From assembly GCF_029991245.1 (NCBI RefSeq), contig NZ_JAIVFO010000024.1:1-39161 (forward strand): a DNA stretch of 39,161 nt, given 5' to 3'. Position 1 is the stretch's first letter; the number at the start of each line of letters is the position of its first letter. The notes beneath the pieces were generated by a model that worked only from the letters and a program-made list of their open reading frames with translations, made no database searches and had not been told where the DNA came from. Shown piece by piece: positions 24,586 through 32,264 of the stretch. This DNA comes from Xanthobacter autotrophicus (GTDB lineage Bacteria; Pseudomonadota; Alphaproteobacteria; Rhizobiales; Xanthobacteraceae). The position numbers and the translations under genes are program-made.

Positions 24586-24688
24586 CTCGCCCGCCACTTG
24601 CCGCCCCATGGACGGATCCCTAAGGTCGGACGGGAGGGAGGCTTCCCCCCGCCCCTTTGCGAACATTCATTTCAAGGAGAGAAGGTTG

Positions 24689-25975
24689 ATGCGCGCGCAT
24701 GTTCTTGGCGCAGTCGTCGCCGCTTTTGCAGCCTTCGCGAGCCCGGCCCTGGCCGAAGCGCCCAAGGACGCCCCCAAGCCGCGCGATGTGATCGTCCACT
24801 ATGCCGACCTGGCGCAGGCGATGTACGGGTCCTCCGCCGCCACGGCCCGGGACATGCAGAAGGTCATCCTCTCCTTCCTCGACGCGCCCAGCGCCGATAC
24901 GCTGGCCAAGGCCCGCGACGCGTGGAAGGCCGCCCGTGTCTTCTACATGCAGACCGAAGGTTTCCGCTTTGGCAACAAGGCGGTGGACAAGATCGAGGGC
25001 GACGTGAACGCCTGGCCGCTGGACGAAGGCCTGATCGATTACGTGGACAAGAAGAGCTACGGCGAGAAATCGGACGAGAACCCGCTCTATACCGCCAACG
25101 TGATCGGCTCCAAGTCCATCCGCATCGGCAAGAAGACCATCGATACCGCCAAGATCACGCCGGAACTGCTGCACACCCTCAATACCGCCGGCGGCGTGGA
25201 AGCCAATGTGGGCTCGGGCTGGCACGCCATCGAATTCCTGCTCTGGGGCCAGAACCTGCATGATCCCAAGATCAATGCCGGCAACCGCCCCTATACGGAT
25301 TTCGACCTCAAGAACTGTACCAACGCCAATTGTGACCGCCGCGCCGAATATCTCAAGGTCGCCACCGCGACGCTGGTGGCGGACCTTGACGAGATGGCCG
25401 GCCTGTGGGGACCGCAGGGCGCCGGCCGCACCGCGCTCCTGAAGAAGAAGGACAAGCCGGCGCTTGCCGTCATCTTCACCGGCCTCGGCTCCCTGTCCTA
25501 CGGTGAACTCGCCGGCGAGCGCATGAAGCTCGGCCTCATCCTGCACGACCCCGAAGAAGCACACGACTGCTTCTCCAACAACACCCACAATGCGCACTAT
25601 TACGACGAGGTGAGCATCCGCGACATCTATTACGGCCGCTATACCAAGCCCGATGGCACGGTCTTCTCCGGCCCGTCGGTGGCCGACCTGATCCGCGCGG
25701 CGGACCCCAAGATCGCCGACGAAATCGACCAGAAGTCGGATGCGGCCCTCGCGGCCTTGAAGAAGATCAAGGACACGGCCGATGCCGGTGAGATGTATTA
25801 CGACGCGATGCTCGCGGAAGGGAATGCGAAGGGCGGCAAGCTGATCCAGGATGGCGTGGATGCCCTCGTCGCCCAGGCCCATGCCATCGAGCGCGGGGTT
25901 TCGGCCCTGAAGCTGCAGATCAAGGTGGAAGGCTCGGCCAGCCTCGACGATCCGAAGGCCGTGACGAAGAAGTGA
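24689..25975 (+). CDS. Imelysin-family (M75) iron-regulated protein, IrpA-like
   Basis: A 428-residue exported protein. A signal peptide (1-22, cleaved after ALA) is followed by two helical imelysin repeats. The family signature GxHxxE is present as GWHAIE (177-182, His179 and Glu182), within a region GGVEANVGSGWHAIEFLLWGQ. Later landmarks are LGSLSYGELAGERMKLGL and EEAHDCFSNNTHNAHYYD, as in IrpA-type proteins needed under iron limitation. Despite the peptidase label M75, members are thought to bind iron rather than cleave proteins. ATG 24689 has AAGGAG upstream. It is first of a probable five-gene operon reaching 31118. Confidence 0.93.
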   Translation: MRAHVLGAVVAAFAAFASPALAEAPKDAPKPRDVIVHYADLAQAMYGSSAATARDMQKVILSFLDAPSADTLAKARDAWKAARVFYMQTEGFRFGNKAVDKIEGDVNAWPLDEGLIDYVDKKSYGEKSDENPLYTANVIGSKSIRIGKKTIDTAKITPELLHTLNTAGGVEANVGSGWHAIEFLLWGQNLHDPKINAGNRPYTDFDLKNCTNANCDRRAEYLKVATATLVADLDEMAGLWGPQGAGRTALLKKKDKPALAVIFTGLGSLSYGELAGERMKLGLILHDPEEAHDCFSNNTHNAHYYDEVSIRDIYYGRYTKPDGTVFSGPSVADLIRAADPKIADEIDQKSDAALAALKKIKDTADAGEMYYDAMLAEGNAKGGKLIQDGVDALVAQAHAIERGVSALKLQIKVEGSASLDDPKAVTKK

Positions 25976-25985
25976 GGCTGAGGTG

Positions 25986-27455
25986 ATGATCTCGCGGCGG
26001 GCGGTCCTGCTCGGCGCCACGGCGGCGGGGGCGGCCAGTTTCGCCCCCTCCGCCCTCGGGCGCATGCCCCTCTCGCGCGACACGCTCCCCCCGAGCGCGC
26101 CGGTGCGGCGCCTCACCCTCTCCGCCGCGGAGATGGAGGTGCCGCTTCTCGGCCCCGACAAGCCGAAGACGCAGGGTTTCTGCGCCTACAACGGCACCCC
26201 CTTCCTCACCTGGCGCGCGCCGCTGGGCACCCGGCTGATGGTGGATTTCGAAAACCGCCTGCCGACCCCCACCACCGTGCACTGGCACGGCATCCGCGTG
26301 CCCAACGTCTCCGACGGCGTGGCACCTCTCACCCAGGAGCCGATCCCGGCCGGCGGGCGCTTCACCTACAATGTGCCCCTGCCCGATCCGGGCTTCTATT
26401 TCTTCCATCCCCACTGCGACGAAACGGGACAGGTGGGGCGCGGCCTCGTCGCCCTGCTGCTGGTGGACGACCCGGCCGAGGCCAAGCTCGGCTTCGACCT
26501 GGAACACATCATCGCGGTCAAGGACTGGCGGCTCGACGCGGACGGCCGCTGGCTGCCCATGTTCACGGACGAAGGCGCCTCCACCGCCGGCTCGTTCGGC
26601 ACGGTGCGCGCCACCAACGGCTCGGTGACCCCGCCGCGGGTCGAGGCCCCTGCCTTCGGCGACGTGCGCCTGCGGGTGATCGTCGCCGATTCCACCCGCA
26701 CCATCGAATTCGGCTGCGAGACCAACGACGCCGCCATCATCGCCGTGGATGGGCAGGCCCTCGCCCCGCTGCCCCTCTCCAGGCTGCCGGACGAGGTCTG
26801 GCGCATGGGTCCGGCCATGCGGCTCGACGTGCATGTGCGCATGCCCGGTCCCGGCGAGGAGGTGAAGGTCTTCGACTATCGCACCGCCGAGCCCTATCTG
26901 CTCACCACCCTGGTGGCGGTGGACAAGGGCAAGACGAAAGCGCCCTTCAAGCCCAAGGCGCTGCCCGCCGCCAAGGTGCCGCTGCCGGATATCAAGCGCG
27001 CGAAGAAGCGCGATTTCATCGTACAGACCGCCGCCGGCGCCACCGCCATCGCGCCGCCCCTGCCGCCGGACGATCCGCTGGCCAAGGCGCTGATCGATTC
27101 GTTCTGCGTGGGCGACAAGACCTTCTGGGCCATCAATCGCACCTCCTGGGGCGCGGGCGCCGACCTGCGGCTGCCGCCGCCGCTGGATATCCTGAGGGAC
27201 GGCGACAGCTACCGGCTCACCATCACCAACGTGACCAAGCACGTCCATCCCATGCACCTGCACGGCCACGTCTTCCAGGTCCTGTCCTCCACCAGGAAGA
27301 CCACCATCCCGCCCTATCTCGCGGACACGGTCATGACCGAGCCCAACGAGACGGTGGAGATCGCCTTCAAGGCCAACAGCGGCGACTGGGTGTTCCACTG
27401 CCACATCCTGGAACACATGGATTCCGGGCTCATGGGCTGGTTCCGGGTGGCATGA
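25986..27455 (+). CDS. Tat-exported multicopper oxidase
   Basis: A 489-residue three-cupredoxin-domain oxidase, with a twin-arginine signal (ISRRAVLLGATAAGAASFAPSALG). All four copper motifs are present: HWH (99-101), HPH (141-143), HVHPMHLHGH (His419 to 428) and HCHILEH (His471, Cys472, His473, His477). The residue ten after Cys472, which is the type-1 axial position, is Leu482 rather than the Met of CueO and CotA; Fet3p and many laccases also have Leu there. By context it probably oxidises iron for the FTR1 permease, but copper or phenolic oxidation is possible. It starts 10 bp after the imelysin stop, and its own stop overlaps the next start. GTG 25983 is an alternative start. Confidence 0.92.
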   Translation: MISRRAVLLGATAAGAASFAPSALGRMPLSRDTLPPSAPVRRLTLSAAEMEVPLLGPDKPKTQGFCAYNGTPFLTWRAPLGTRLMVDFENRLPTPTTVHWHGIRVPNVSDGVAPLTQEPIPAGGRFTYNVPLPDPGFYFFHPHCDETGQVGRGLVALLLVDDPAEAKLGFDLEHIIAVKDWRLDADGRWLPMFTDEGASTAGSFGTVRATNGSVTPPRVEAPAFGDVRLRVIVADSTRTIEFGCETNDAAIIAVDGQALAPLPLSRLPDEVWRMGPAMRLDVHVRMPGPGEEVKVFDYRTAEPYLLTTLVAVDKGKTKAPFKPKALPAAKVPLPDIKRAKKRDFIVQTAAGATAIAPPLPPDDPLAKALIDSFCVGDKTFWAINRTSWGAGADLRLPPPLDILRDGDSYRLTITNVTKHVHPMHLHGHVFQVLSSTRKTTIPPYLADTVMTEPNETVEIAFKANSGDWVFHCHILEHMDSGLMGWFRVA

Positions 27456-28726
27456 TGGGGCGGATTGGTTTTCGGGTAGCCCTCGCGCTTGCCCTGTGGG
27501 CGACACCCGTTTCCGCGCAGAACATGGCGGCGGGCGCACAGCCGCTGGACAAGCTCGACCTCGCCATCGGCAAGGCGCTGTTCAAGCGGCCTTGGGTGCC
27601 CGCCCCCGCCTCCACCCGTGGCGACGACGGGCTCGGCCCCCTGTTCGACGCGCGCTCCTGCACCACCTGCCACCCGCGCGACGGCCGGGCGCCGGCAATG
27701 ATCGAGGACGGCACGGCCGGGCGGGGCTTCGTGCTCATGATCGCCCGGCCGGACGGCTCCGGAGATCCGGTCTATGGCCGGCGCTTCCAGATCGATGCTG
27801 TGCCCGGCATCCCGCCGGAAGGGATCATCGGGGTGAAAGATACCCCGCTTCCCGATGGCCGCACCGCCCGCGCGCCCCATCCGCAGGGGCTGGGCTATGG
27901 CGCGCTCGATCCGGCGAGCGGCCTCTCCCTGCGCGTGGCGCCGGACCTGAAGGGGCGCGGGGCGCTGGCGCAGGTGCCCGATGCGGCCCTCCTCGCCATC
28001 GAGACGGAACAGGCCAAGGGCCAGGACGGCGTTTCGGGCCGCGCCCGCCGCATCACCCGTCCGGATGGCACCACCGCCATCGGCCGCTTCGGCTGGAAGG
28101 CGGGCCAGCCGGATCTCGCCAGCCAGTCGGCGGAGGCCTTCTTCCTCGATCTCGGCCTGTCCAATCCCTATCACCCGGAGCCGTGGGGCGACTGCACCCC
28201 CACCCAGGCCGCCTGCCGTGACGCCCCCCACGGCACCGCCAACCGCACCGGGGGCACGGCGGACGACGCCCTGGAAATCGGCCGGCCGCTGCTGGACCGG
28301 GTGGTGGCCTATGTGGCCTCGCTGCCGCCGCCGGAGCCAGAGCCCCTGCCCGAGCCGCAGCGCCGCGCGGGCGCGCGCCTCTTCGCCGCGACCGGCTGCG
28401 CCGCGTGCCATCGCCCGGCCCTGCCGACCCGCGACGGCGGACAGGCGCACATGTTCACCGACCTGCTACTGCACGACATGGGACCCGGCCTCGGCGACAC
28501 CATGCCGGAGCCCGGCGCCGGCGCATCCCAATGGCGCACCGCGCCGCTGGCCGGCGTCTCCGAGGCGCTCGCTGCTCGGACGGGGTTGCTGCATGACGGG
28601 CGCGCGCGCACCATTCAGGAAGCCATCGGCTGGCACGGCGGGGAAGCGGCGGAGGCGGCGCGACGCTTCGGCGCCCTCCCCGCGCCGGACAAGGCTGCCT
28701 TGGTGCGTTACGTGTCTTCACTATAA
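27452..28726 (+). CDS. Di-haem cytochrome c oxidoreductase (COG3488/DHOR type)
   Basis: A 424-residue periplasmic c-type cytochrome with a signal peptide (about 1-22) and two haem-attachment motifs, CTTCH (70-74) and CAACH (316-320). The intervening segment has DDGLGPLFDARSCTTCH at the front, and SAEAFFLDLGLSNP and LLLHDMGPGLGD further on, the pattern of the so-called thiol oxidoreductase or DHOR family (MauG/CcpA-related fold). These genes regularly sit beside imelysin genes. The substrate is unknown; it may pass electrons to or from the metal-handling proteins. The start overlaps the oxidase stop (ATGA), a sign of tight coupling; a second ATG at 27455 is equally possible. Confidence 0.9.
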   Translation: MMGRIGFRVALALALWATPVSAQNMAAGAQPLDKLDLAIGKALFKRPWVPAPASTRGDDGLGPLFDARSCTTCHPRDGRAPAMIEDGTAGRGFVLMIARPDGSGDPVYGRRFQIDAVPGIPPEGIIGVKDTPLPDGRTARAPHPQGLGYGALDPASGLSLRVAPDLKGRGALAQVPDAALLAIETEQAKGQDGVSGRARRITRPDGTTAIGRFGWKAGQPDLASQSAEAFFLDLGLSNPYHPEPWGDCTPTQAACRDAPHGTANRTGGTADDALEIGRPLLDRVVAYVASLPPPEPEPLPEPQRRAGARLFAATGCAACHRPALPTRDGGQAHMFTDLLLHDMGPGLGDTMPEPGAGASQWRTAPLAGVSEALAARTGLLHDGRARTIQEAIGWHGGEAAEAARRFGALPAPDKAALVRYVSSL

Positions 28727-28727
28727 G

Positions 28728-28830
28728 GCGTTTTCGAGCGAAATCGATATCGGTTCGCGTGAAGAAAACGCGTCAACACAAGACTCTGGAGCGATGGGCG
28801 TGAGCCAGTAGCGAACGGAAAACGCTCCAG
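28728..28830. repeat. Dispersed intergenic repeat with two inverted-repeat pairs
   Basis: GCGTTTTC (28728-28735) pairs with GAAAACGC (28764-28771). CTGGAGCG (28786-28793) pairs with CGCTCCAG (28823-28830). Between them lies AAGAAAACGCGTCAACAC (28762-28779), identical to 16601-16618. It fills almost the whole gap between the di-haem gene and the second imelysin gene. It may be an inserted repeat inside the operon. Confidence 0.75.
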
Positions 28831-28848
28831 TTGATGAGAGACGGTCGG

Positions 28849-29943
28849 ATGTTTTACCGCTTTTCAGCCCCCACCCGCCGCGCGATCCTCGGCCTCGCGC
28901 TCGGCCTTGCACTCGCCCCGGCGGCTGCGCCGGCCCGGGCCGCCAGCCCTGCGCTTGATCCCGTGCCCCTCATCGAGGCCTGGCTTCTGCCCCGCTACGA
29001 TGCCTTCGTCGGCGCCACCACGGAGCAGGCCGCCGCCTGGACCACCTTCTGCACCAAGCCCGAAGCGGCCGGCCTACCGGCGCTGAAGGCGGCCTATGGC
29101 AAGGCCGCCGATGCCTGGAACGCGGTGGAGTTCGTCACCTTCGGCCCCGTCAGCCTGTCGCTGCGGGCCGACCGCATCGCCTTCTTCCCGGACCGGCGCA
29201 ACGCCATCACCCGCGGCCTCGCCGAGATCATTGCCGATGCCGACGCCGGCCGGCTGGAGCCCACCCGCTTCGCCCAGTCCAGCGCATCAGTACAGGGCCT
29301 GCCGGCGCTGGAGCGGCTGCTCCATGAGGAAGGCGCAGCCGATGCCCTCCTGACCGGCCCGGAAGCCGCGCGGCGCTGTGCCCTCGGCAGCGCCATCGCC
29401 ACCAACCTCGCCGCCATCGCCAGTGAGATCCGCATGGGCTGGGGCGACAGGACATCGGGCGCGCTCGGTGCCGTCGTCTCCGGCAAGGGCGACCCCGCCC
29501 TGTTCCCGGATGCGGGCGCCCTGCCCGGCATGATCCTCACCGACCTCTCCGGCGCCTACCAGCGGGTGAGCGACACCAAGATCCTGCCCGTGCTCGGCAC
29601 CGGCCCCGCCGAGGCCAAGCCCAACCTCGCCGACAACTGGCGCTCCGGCCGCTCGGGACGCGTGGCCGCCAACATGATCCGGAGCGCCGACGCCTTGCTG
29701 GTGGCCGTGGGCGCGCAATTGCCGAGCCGGCCGCAATATGTGGTCAACAAGGCCGCCACCGGCGCGGACGCCGCCGCCGACAAGCTGCCCGCGGACCTCG
29801 GCGCCGCCGCCGGCACCGCCCAGGGCGCCAGCGCGCTGCAGGCCGCCATCAAGACGTTCAAGGTGGCGCAGGCGAGCGTCTACAAGCCCGTCGCCTCCTA
29901 TTTCGGCATCTCTCTGGGCTTCAACGCGCTGGACGGGGACTGA
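28849..29943 (+). CDS. Second imelysin-family protein
   Basis: A 364-residue exported protein with a signal peptide (1-31, cleaved after ARA) and a helical imelysin domain. It starts PVPLIEAWLLPRYDAFVGAT and has EFVTFGP and LSLRADRIAFFPDRRN, typical of the shorter imelysin type found beside DHOR genes. At the signature position it reads GLPALE (150-155), so the His of GxHxxE is Pro152 while the glutamate is kept. The protein probably works differently from the first imelysin. ATG 28849 is preferred, with GAGAGACGG upstream; TTG 28831 and ATG 28834 are alternatives. Two bases separate its stop from the DUF1513 start. Confidence 0.88.
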   Translation: MFYRFSAPTRRAILGLALGLALAPAAAPARAASPALDPVPLIEAWLLPRYDAFVGATTEQAAAWTTFCTKPEAAGLPALKAAYGKAADAWNAVEFVTFGPVSLSLRADRIAFFPDRRNAITRGLAEIIADADAGRLEPTRFAQSSASVQGLPALERLLHEEGAADALLTGPEAARRCALGSAIATNLAAIASEIRMGWGDRTSGALGAVVSGKGDPALFPDAGALPGMILTDLSGAYQRVSDTKILPVLGTGPAEAKPNLADNWRSGRSGRVAANMIRSADALLVAVGAQLPSRPQYVVNKAATGADAAADKLPADLGAAAGTAQGASALQAAIKTFKVAQASVYKPVASYFGISLGFNALDGD

Positions 29944-29945
29944 GC

Positions 29946-31118
29946 ATGTCCCTGCGTCTCGACCGTGCCGGGCTCATGGACCACGCCAGGCTCATGGACC
30001 ACGCCGGCTTCATGGGCCGGCGCGGCTTCCTGATGGGTGCGGCGGCGCTGCTTGCGGCCCGTCCGCTGGGCGCGGCCAGCCTTGGGGCCGATCCCCTCGC
30101 CGAAGGGTGGCTGGCGACGGCGGGCATGGGCGAGGGCTTCGCCGCCGTGGGCCTCGACAGCGCCTTCGCGGCCACCACCGCAGCGGAAACCGCCACGCGC
30201 CTGCATGGCATCGAGGCGAGCCCCACCGGCCCGCTCGCGGTGGCGGTGGGCCGGCGGCCGGGGCAGATCGCCCTGGTCTTCGACCGGCGGAAGGGCGGCA
30301 TCGTCGCCACCCTCGCGCCCGGCGCGGGCCGGGTGTTCTCCGGCCACGGCCGCTTCACGGCGGACGGCAGGCTGTTCCTCACCAACGAGATCGAGCGCCC
30401 AGGCGAAGGCGCGCACGTGATGGGGAGGGGCGTGGTGGCCTTGCGCACCGTGGAAGGCGGCTTCGCCATCGTGGCCGAATGGCCGAGCGGCGGAGATGGC
30501 CCGCACGATCTGATGCAGTCGGGCTCCGCGCTTGTTATCGCCAACGGCGGCATCGAGCCCAACACCCCGGAGGCCCGCGACGCGGAAACGACCGGCTCGG
30601 GCATCTGCCTCCTCGACCCCGCCTCGGGCACCATGCGCGGCGAGGGCCGGCTCCCGCAGGACCTCGCCAGCCTGTCCCTGCGCCACCTCGCCCGTGACGG
30701 GAGGGGCGGCACGGTGGTGGCGGCGCAGGACCTGCTGAAGGATGGCGAGGCGCGCCCCCTGCTGTTCCGCATCGCCGGCGACGGGGCGCTCTCGGCCTTC
30801 GATGCGCCGGACGCGGAATGGCGGGCACTCAGGGGCTATGTGGGCTCCGTGGCCTACGACCCCTCCGGCCGCTACGTGGCATGCGCCTCGCCGCGCGGCA
30901 ATCGCGTGGCCGTGTGGCAGGCGGACGGCCGCTTCGTGGGGGCCGTTACCCTCACCGATGGCTGCGGCCTCGCGGCGGGACGGGAAGCCGGCAGCTTCGT
31001 CGCCGCTTCCGGCTATGGCGAGATGATCCTGGTTTCGGCGGGTCCCGAGGGCGTCGGCATCGCCGCACGGCGCACCGGGGGCCCGCGCTTCGACAATCAC
31101 ATGGTGCGGATCGGCTGA
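29946..31118 (+). CDS. DUF1513 protein, Tat-exported beta-propeller type
   Basis: A 390-residue protein. A twin-arginine signal (GRRGFLMGAAALLAARPLGA) is preceded by an odd N-terminus holding a short duplication (LMDHARLMDHAGFMG). The body is built of repeated blade-like strands: LAVAVGRRPGQIALVFD, GRFTADGRLFLTNEIE, DLMQSGSALVIANGGIEP, and a final YDPSGRYVACASPRGNRVAVW, the usual DUF1513 pattern (WD40-like seven-blade fold). Function unknown; the gene is regularly last in imelysin/DHOR operons. ATG 29946 is 2 bp after the previous stop; an internal start just before GRRGF would remove the duplication and give a normal Tat leader. Confidence 0.85.
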   Translation: MSLRLDRAGLMDHARLMDHAGFMGRRGFLMGAAALLAARPLGAASLGADPLAEGWLATAGMGEGFAAVGLDSAFAATTAAETATRLHGIEASPTGPLAVAVGRRPGQIALVFDRRKGGIVATLAPGAGRVFSGHGRFTADGRLFLTNEIERPGEGAHVMGRGVVALRTVEGGFAIVAEWPSGGDGPHDLMQSGSALVIANGGIEPNTPEARDAETTGSGICLLDPASGTMRGEGRLPQDLASLSLRHLARDGRGGTVVAAQDLLKDGEARPLLFRIAGDGALSAFDAPDAEWRALRGYVGSVAYDPSGRYVACASPRGNRVAVWQADGRFVGAVTLTDGCGLAAGREAGSFVAASGYGEMILVSAGPEGVGIAARRTGGPRFDNHMVRIG

Positions 31119-31210
31119 TTCATCTGCTCCGCGTGTGAAACCCGAACGCGGGCTTCACCGTTGTCTCCTGCGACTCCGCCGCGGGCGGACAAGAAAAGAA
31201 GAGGCAAGCC

Positions 31211-31762
31211 ATGAACTGGGTGGTCCTGGTGGGCAGCGTGCGCAAAGGCTCCCTCAACGCGGCGCTCGCCCGCGCCCTCCCCGATCTCGCCCCCGAGGGG
31301 GTGAAGATCGATCTGCTGCCCTCGGTGGCGGACATGCCCATCTACGACGGCGACATCGAGACCGCCGGCTTCCCCGGCCAGGTCAGCACCGTGGGCGACC
31401 GGGTGAAGGCGGCGGATGCCCTCGTCATCGTGACCCCGGAATACAATTACTCCGTCCCCGGCGGGCTGAAGAACGCGCTGGACTGGCTGTCCCGCCTGAA
31501 GACCCAGCCGCTGAAGGCCAAGCCCACCCTCATCATGTCCGCCTCGCCCAGCACCATGGGCGGCGCCCGGGCGCAGTATCACCTGCGCCAGGTGCTGGTG
31601 GCGGTGGACGCCCATGTGATGAACGTGCCCGAGGTGATGGTGGCGCAGGCCCATACCAAGATCACCGACGGCGTGCTCACCGACCAGGGCACGCGCGACT
31701 TCGTCGGCAAGCAGCTCGCCGCCTTCGAGGGCTTCCTGAAGCAGGCGCAGGCGGCGGCCTGA
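31211..31762 (+). CDS. NADPH-dependent FMN reductase family protein
   Basis: A 183-residue flavodoxin-like flavoprotein. The FMN phosphate loop is VLVGSVRKGSLNAAL near the N-terminus. The isoalloxazine-binding segment VTPEYNYSVPGGLKNALDWLSR is diagnostic of the family of chromate, azo and quinone reductases. A third loop, SASPSTMGGARAQYHLRQVL, fits the same group. It may use NAD(P)H to reduce quinones, chromate or ferric species; the natural substrate is not readable. It starts 92 bp after the iron operon on the same strand and could be cotranscribed or independent. AAGAGGC precedes the ATG. Confidence 0.9.
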   Translation: MNWVVLVGSVRKGSLNAALARALPDLAPEGVKIDLLPSVADMPIYDGDIETAGFPGQVSTVGDRVKAADALVIVTPEYNYSVPGGLKNALDWLSRLKTQPLKAKPTLIMSASPSTMGGARAQYHLRQVLVAVDAHVMNVPEVMVAQAHTKITDGVLTDQGTRDFVGKQLAAFEGFLKQAQAAA

Positions 31763-31775
31763 GCGCCTCATCATT

Positions 31776-31816
31776 CCAATGGCCCGTGAGCTTGACTCAT
31801 GGGTCATTGGTCAAGC
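31776..31816 (+). terminator. Two mutually exclusive hairpins after the FMN reductase
   Basis: In plus-strand RNA, 31776-31790 pairs fully with 31796-31810 (15 bp including two G-U pairs, loop CTTGA). Alternatively GCTTGAC (31790-31796) pairs with GTCAAGC (31810-31816). The first pairs fully only in the plus-strand transcript. It lies before the convergent queD gene and lacks a T run. Confidence 0.55.
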
Positions 31817-31874
31817 CCGAGCGGCGCTTGAGCGTACCCACTTGGCATCGGTCGAAGACGAAAGGCCGACGGTA

Positions 31875-32264
31875 TCAGTCGCCGTTATACTCCGCAAAGG
31901 AGAACGGCGTCTCGTAGACCCGCACGCAGGACAGCAACGGCAGGACCGGCTTCACCCGGTCCCAGATCCAGGCGGCGATGATCTCCGCGGTGGGGTTTTC
32001 CAGCCCCTCCACATCGTTGAGGCAGTAATGGTCGAGCTGCTTCAGCAGCGGCCCGAAGGCGGCTTCCACGTCGAAGAAGTCCACCACGAAGCCCGTCACC
32101 GCGTCCACCGGCCCTTCCAGCGTCAGGTCCACGCGGTAGGAATGGCCGTGCATGCGCCGGCACCGGTGGGTTTCCGGCACATGGGGCAGGAAATGGGCGG
32201 CCTCGAAGGTGAAGCCCTGGGTGATGCGCGCGCGCCGCGGCACCGGGGTGGCGCTCGAACTCAT
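31875..32264 (-). CDS. queD: 6-carboxy-5,6,7,8-tetrahydropterin synthase
   Basis: A 129-residue PTPS/QueD-type enzyme that turns dihydroneopterin triphosphate into 6-carboxytetrahydropterin, the second step towards preQ0 and queuosine. Zinc ligands are His24 in FEAAHFLPH and His39/His41 in CRRMHGHSY, with catalytic Cys35 four residues before. VVDFFDVE, LDHYCLND and NPTAEIIAAWIW are also typical. ATG 32264 overlaps the queE stop (ATGA), so the pair is translationally coupled. Confidence 0.93.
   Translation of the reverse strand: MSSSATPVPRRARITQGFTFEAAHFLPHVPETHRCRRMHGHSYRVDLTLEGPVDAVTGFVVDFFDVEAAFGPLLKQLDHYCLNDVEGLENPTAEIIAAWIWDRVKPVLPLLSCVRVYETPFSFAEYNGD

Larger units (their letters stand above)
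24139..24688. other. 550-bp divergent regulatory region of the iron locus
   Basis: No gene is supportable here. The region is AT-richer than its surroundings and holds four dyads, listed separately, including three with a GAA-N3-TTC core. It must contain the promoters for the FTR1 gene (minus) and the imelysin operon (plus). Exact -35/-10 elements are not clear. Confidence 0.75.

Noticed and set aside
27452-28726. Di-haem protein as cytochrome c peroxidase
   Set aside because: It has two CxxCH motifs, but their spacing (70 and 316) and surrounding sequence fit the DHOR/COG3488 type better, and the neighbours are imelysins.
31763-32264. preQ1 riboswitch near queD/queE
   Set aside because: queE-queD run on the minus strand and no preQ1-type short pseudoknot could be recognised upstream of 32896.
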